The notes under the pieces are model-generated. The model searched no databases and was not told the DNA's origin. It saw only the letters and a list, made by a program, of their open reading frames with translations. Shown here piece after piece: positions 31,718-32,925 of a DNA stretch of 32,925 nt (its first letter is position 1; every line of letters begins with the position of its first letter). The translations under genes and the position numbers were made by a program. Source of the DNA: Roseobacter sp. (lineage in GTDB: Bacteria > Pseudomonadota > Alphaproteobacteria > Rhodobacterales > Rhodobacteraceae); contig NZ_JAHEHZ010000021.1 in the NCBI RefSeq assembly GCF_024639605.1, positions 1 to 32,925 on the forward strand. Direction: 5' to 3'.

Positions 31718-32356
31718 TCAGGTTTCATCGTCTTCGAGCGGTGGGCAGGTCAGTCGCAACGTAATTTCAAAAAAGTAATGCAGTGCGACAGGCAGCAACG
31801 AAAGCGTTGCGACCCGCGTGCTCAGCGGCGCATCCAGAACAAGCAGGGTTTCGTTTACCGCGATCACCATGATGGCGACCAGCGCGTACATCATGAGCAG
31901 GTGGCGCCGGAAGCTCATGGGCACGCGGGTGTCGTCGGTAACAGGTGCAAAACGATCAAGAATATCGGTGTCGCCGCGGATGCCAAGCACCATCAGGCCT
32001 GCATATGCCGCGCAGCACGTGCTGATAATTCGCTGGCTCACCGATGGGTCGGCGTACCAGATCTGAAATGCCAGAACTCCCAGTATTATCGTCATCGCCC
32101 GAAAGAACGTCTGACGTGCCTGGCCAAAGACCCTGCGTTGCCGCCGGACCGTTCCCGGTAGTGTGCCCCAGACCTGAGCGGCCTGAGCGAGGACCGCTGC
32201 CCAGACAAATGCGGTCGCCTCAGGCGTGCCTGCTGCCCTCAGGGCTGTCCAGCCGCCAAGGAAAACAGCCGGCATCAGCAAGCGGCCCGTCGATACCGGG
32301 GGAAGATGGCTGAGCAGCAGCCACAGCAGCATTGAAAAGCGTTGCAGCGGGTTCAT
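31718..32356 (-). CDS. Integral membrane protein of unknown function
   Basis: The protein is 212 residues; I do not recognise it. It has about six hydrophobic segments, near 5-18, 27-42, 48-64, 86-102, 108-125, 150-170 and possibly 180-200. A basic loop (VRRQRRVFGQARQTFFR) lies after the third. The C-terminus is acidic (PPLEDDET). ATG 32356 has only a weak ribosome site. It is isolated between the ferric-reductase gene (convergent) and the tRNA-Gly region. Confidence 0.7.
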   Translation of the reverse strand: MNPLQRFSMLLWLLLSHLPPVSTGRLLMPAVFLGGWTALRAAGTPEATAFVWAAVLAQAAQVWGTLPGTVRRQRRVFGQARQTFFRAMTIILGVLAFQIWYADPSVSQRIISTCCAAYAGLMVLGIRGDTDILDRFAPVTDDTRVPMSFRRHLLMMYALVAIMVIAVNETLLVLDAPLSTRVATLSLLPVALHYFFEITLRLTCPPLEDDET

Positions 32357-32660
32357 GCTTAAAAGGCTAAACTGCGGCTGTGGCAGGACTGCGGCACATT
32401 CCGGGACATTCCGCGGCCGCCATTTCGGTGCCGGGCGCGGGTTGACGAGAGACCTTTCTGGTGGCCTTCTCCGGACATTAGGAGAAATCGCGACAGTCTG
32501 ACCGGCGCGCGCTTCCTGCCCGCTGGGATTTCGGCGCTGGTGAGAAACCTCAGCTTGTCCGGGCGCCGTTTCCGGCCGTTTTTCAGAGTTTCGCCCCGTT
32601 GGCGCGCTCCGGATTCACTTGACGCCCACAATGCTATGAAATAAACCCGGAACTCGCTGC
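32357..32660. other. Intergenic region with possible tRNA promoter
   Basis: About 300 bases without a credible gene. Just before the tRNA-Gly remnant, TTGACG (32619-32624) and TAAACC (32642-32647), 17 bases apart, could be a -35/-10 pair ending 13 bases before the tRNA. The -10 match is poor. A T-rich run at 32578-32583 has no clear stem. Nothing else stands out. Confidence 0.35.
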
Positions 32661-32697
32661 GCGGGCGTTGTGTAGTGGTAAGACCTTAGCCTTCCAA
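32661..32697 (+). tRNA. 5' half of tRNA-Gly(TCC), interrupted
   Basis: The 7-nt acceptor strand GCGGGCG, a D arm with AGTGGTA, the anticodon 5' strand TTAGC and the loop CTTCCAA (anticodon TCC) form the 5' half of an alphaproteobacterial tRNA-Gly. The sequence departs right after the loop: the expected GCTAA 3' strand reads ACAAA, and no T arm or acceptor 3' strand follows. The gene is therefore split by an integrated element at its anticodon loop. Confidence 0.85.
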
Positions 32698-32805
32698 ACA
32701 AATGATTGATCTTTCCGCATCATTCATTTTCGTTCCATATCATTATTTTTATTGACTTAAATTGTCTTTGGCTTTCCTGTTGTTTCGTATCTTTTCCGAT
32801 TAATA

Positions 32806-32825
32806 CCGACAAAAAGCCGACAAAA
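32806..32825 (+). repeat. CCGACAAAA direct repeat before the integrase
   Basis: CCGACAAAA occurs at 32806-32814 and 32817-32825, 11 bases apart (one helical turn), directly before and touching the integrase start codon. It could be an arm-type integrase site or an operator for integrase expression. Confidence 0.5.
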
Positions 32826-32925
32826 TGCCAAAGCTCACAGAAACCTATGCAAAGAAGCTTCCGCACTCGTTAGAGGGGACGCAGAAGTACTGGGACAACG
32901 AGATCAAGGGGCTGGTGCTCTTTGT
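32825..32925 (+). CDS. int: Tyrosine-type integrase, N-terminal fragment (cut by window edge)
   Basis: ATG 32825 opens a frame that continues past the window; 33 full codons are visible. The sequence (MPKLTETYAKKLPHSLEG, then YWDNEIKGLVLF) matches the N-terminal region of tRNA-targeting phage/island integrases, where a D-x-E-x-K-G-x-x-L strand is typical. The catalytic domain is not in the window. Its position beside a split tRNA gene supports the call. Confidence 0.8.
   Translation, partial: MPKLTETYAKKLPHSLEGTQKYWDNEIKGLVLF

Larger units (their letters stand above)
32698..32925 (+). mobile_element. Left edge of an integrated element in tRNA-Gly
   Basis: From 32698 the DNA becomes markedly AT-rich, unlike all of the preceding window, and leads to an integrase start. 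The junction is at the tRNA-Gly anticodon loop. A short AATGAT (32701-32706) still resembles the expected tRNA continuation, as would an attachment core. The element extends past the right edge, so its kind (prophage, ICE or island) is unknown. Confidence 0.8.

Noticed and set aside
1-32925. CRISPR arrays, rRNA genes, insertion sequences
   Set aside because: No regularly spaced repeats, rRNA stretches or transposase genes were seen apart from the integrase at the right edge.

Overview
The window looks like chromosomal DNA of a marine Rhodobacterales (Roseobacter-type) alphaproteobacterium. This is inferred from the high GC, the dense operons with GTGA/ATGA overlaps, the TRAP and polyamine-type transporters and the style of the tRNA-Gly. 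No marker gene fixes the species.

Layout. (1) 1-3141: an RNA quality-control locus. It holds the 3' part of a Ro60/Rsr gene, three tandem Y RNA-like elements with a complete tRNA-Gln(TTG) embedded between the first and second, an RtcB-family RNA ligase and a terminator. The first Y RNA is a textbook permuted tRNA mimic. (2) 3148-6380: a DyP-type peroxidase translationally coupled to an unrecognised membrane protein with duplicated flanking domains. (3) 6789-8710: a 22-codon upstream ORF coupled to a membrane-anchored glycerophosphodiester phosphodiesterase. (4) 8805-15327: a complete malonate-utilisation cluster: TRAP transporter matPQM, malonyl-CoA decarboxylase matA, malonyl-CoA synthetase matB, and the divergent FCD/GntR regulator matR with a palindromic operator. 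(5) 15506-16480: a quinone oxidoreductase.

(6) 16689-26515: the least familiar part. A minus-strand operon encodes a polyamine-type ABC importer (binding protein, two permeases, ATPase), a GT1-fold glycosyltransferase-like protein, two cupins and an aldehyde dehydrogenase. Divergent from it lie a GntR regulator with two winged-helix domains and a second GT1-like paralogue coupled to it by a GTGA overlap. Both GT1-like proteins lack the usual N-terminal catalytic Gly-His. A 25-bp perfect inverted repeat sits between the divergent units. I infer an uncharacterised uptake and modification/catabolic system for an amine-like substrate.

(7) 26708-30102: a copper/haem-flavoured periplasmic cluster (CopD, CopC, cytochrome c, a small Cys-rich and a His-rich secreted protein) divergent from a Crp/Fnr-type regulator. 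(8) 30397-31496: a Tat-exported intradiol-dioxygenase-like protein with a ferric-reductase-like membrane protein. (9) 31718-32356: an unknown membrane protein. (10) 32661-32925: the 5' half of a tRNA-Gly(TCC) cut at the end of its anticodon loop, followed by AT-rich DNA and the start of a tyrosine-type integrase, which is the edge of an integrated element that continues beyond the window.

All functional calls are by eye from sequence motifs. No database search or folding program was run.
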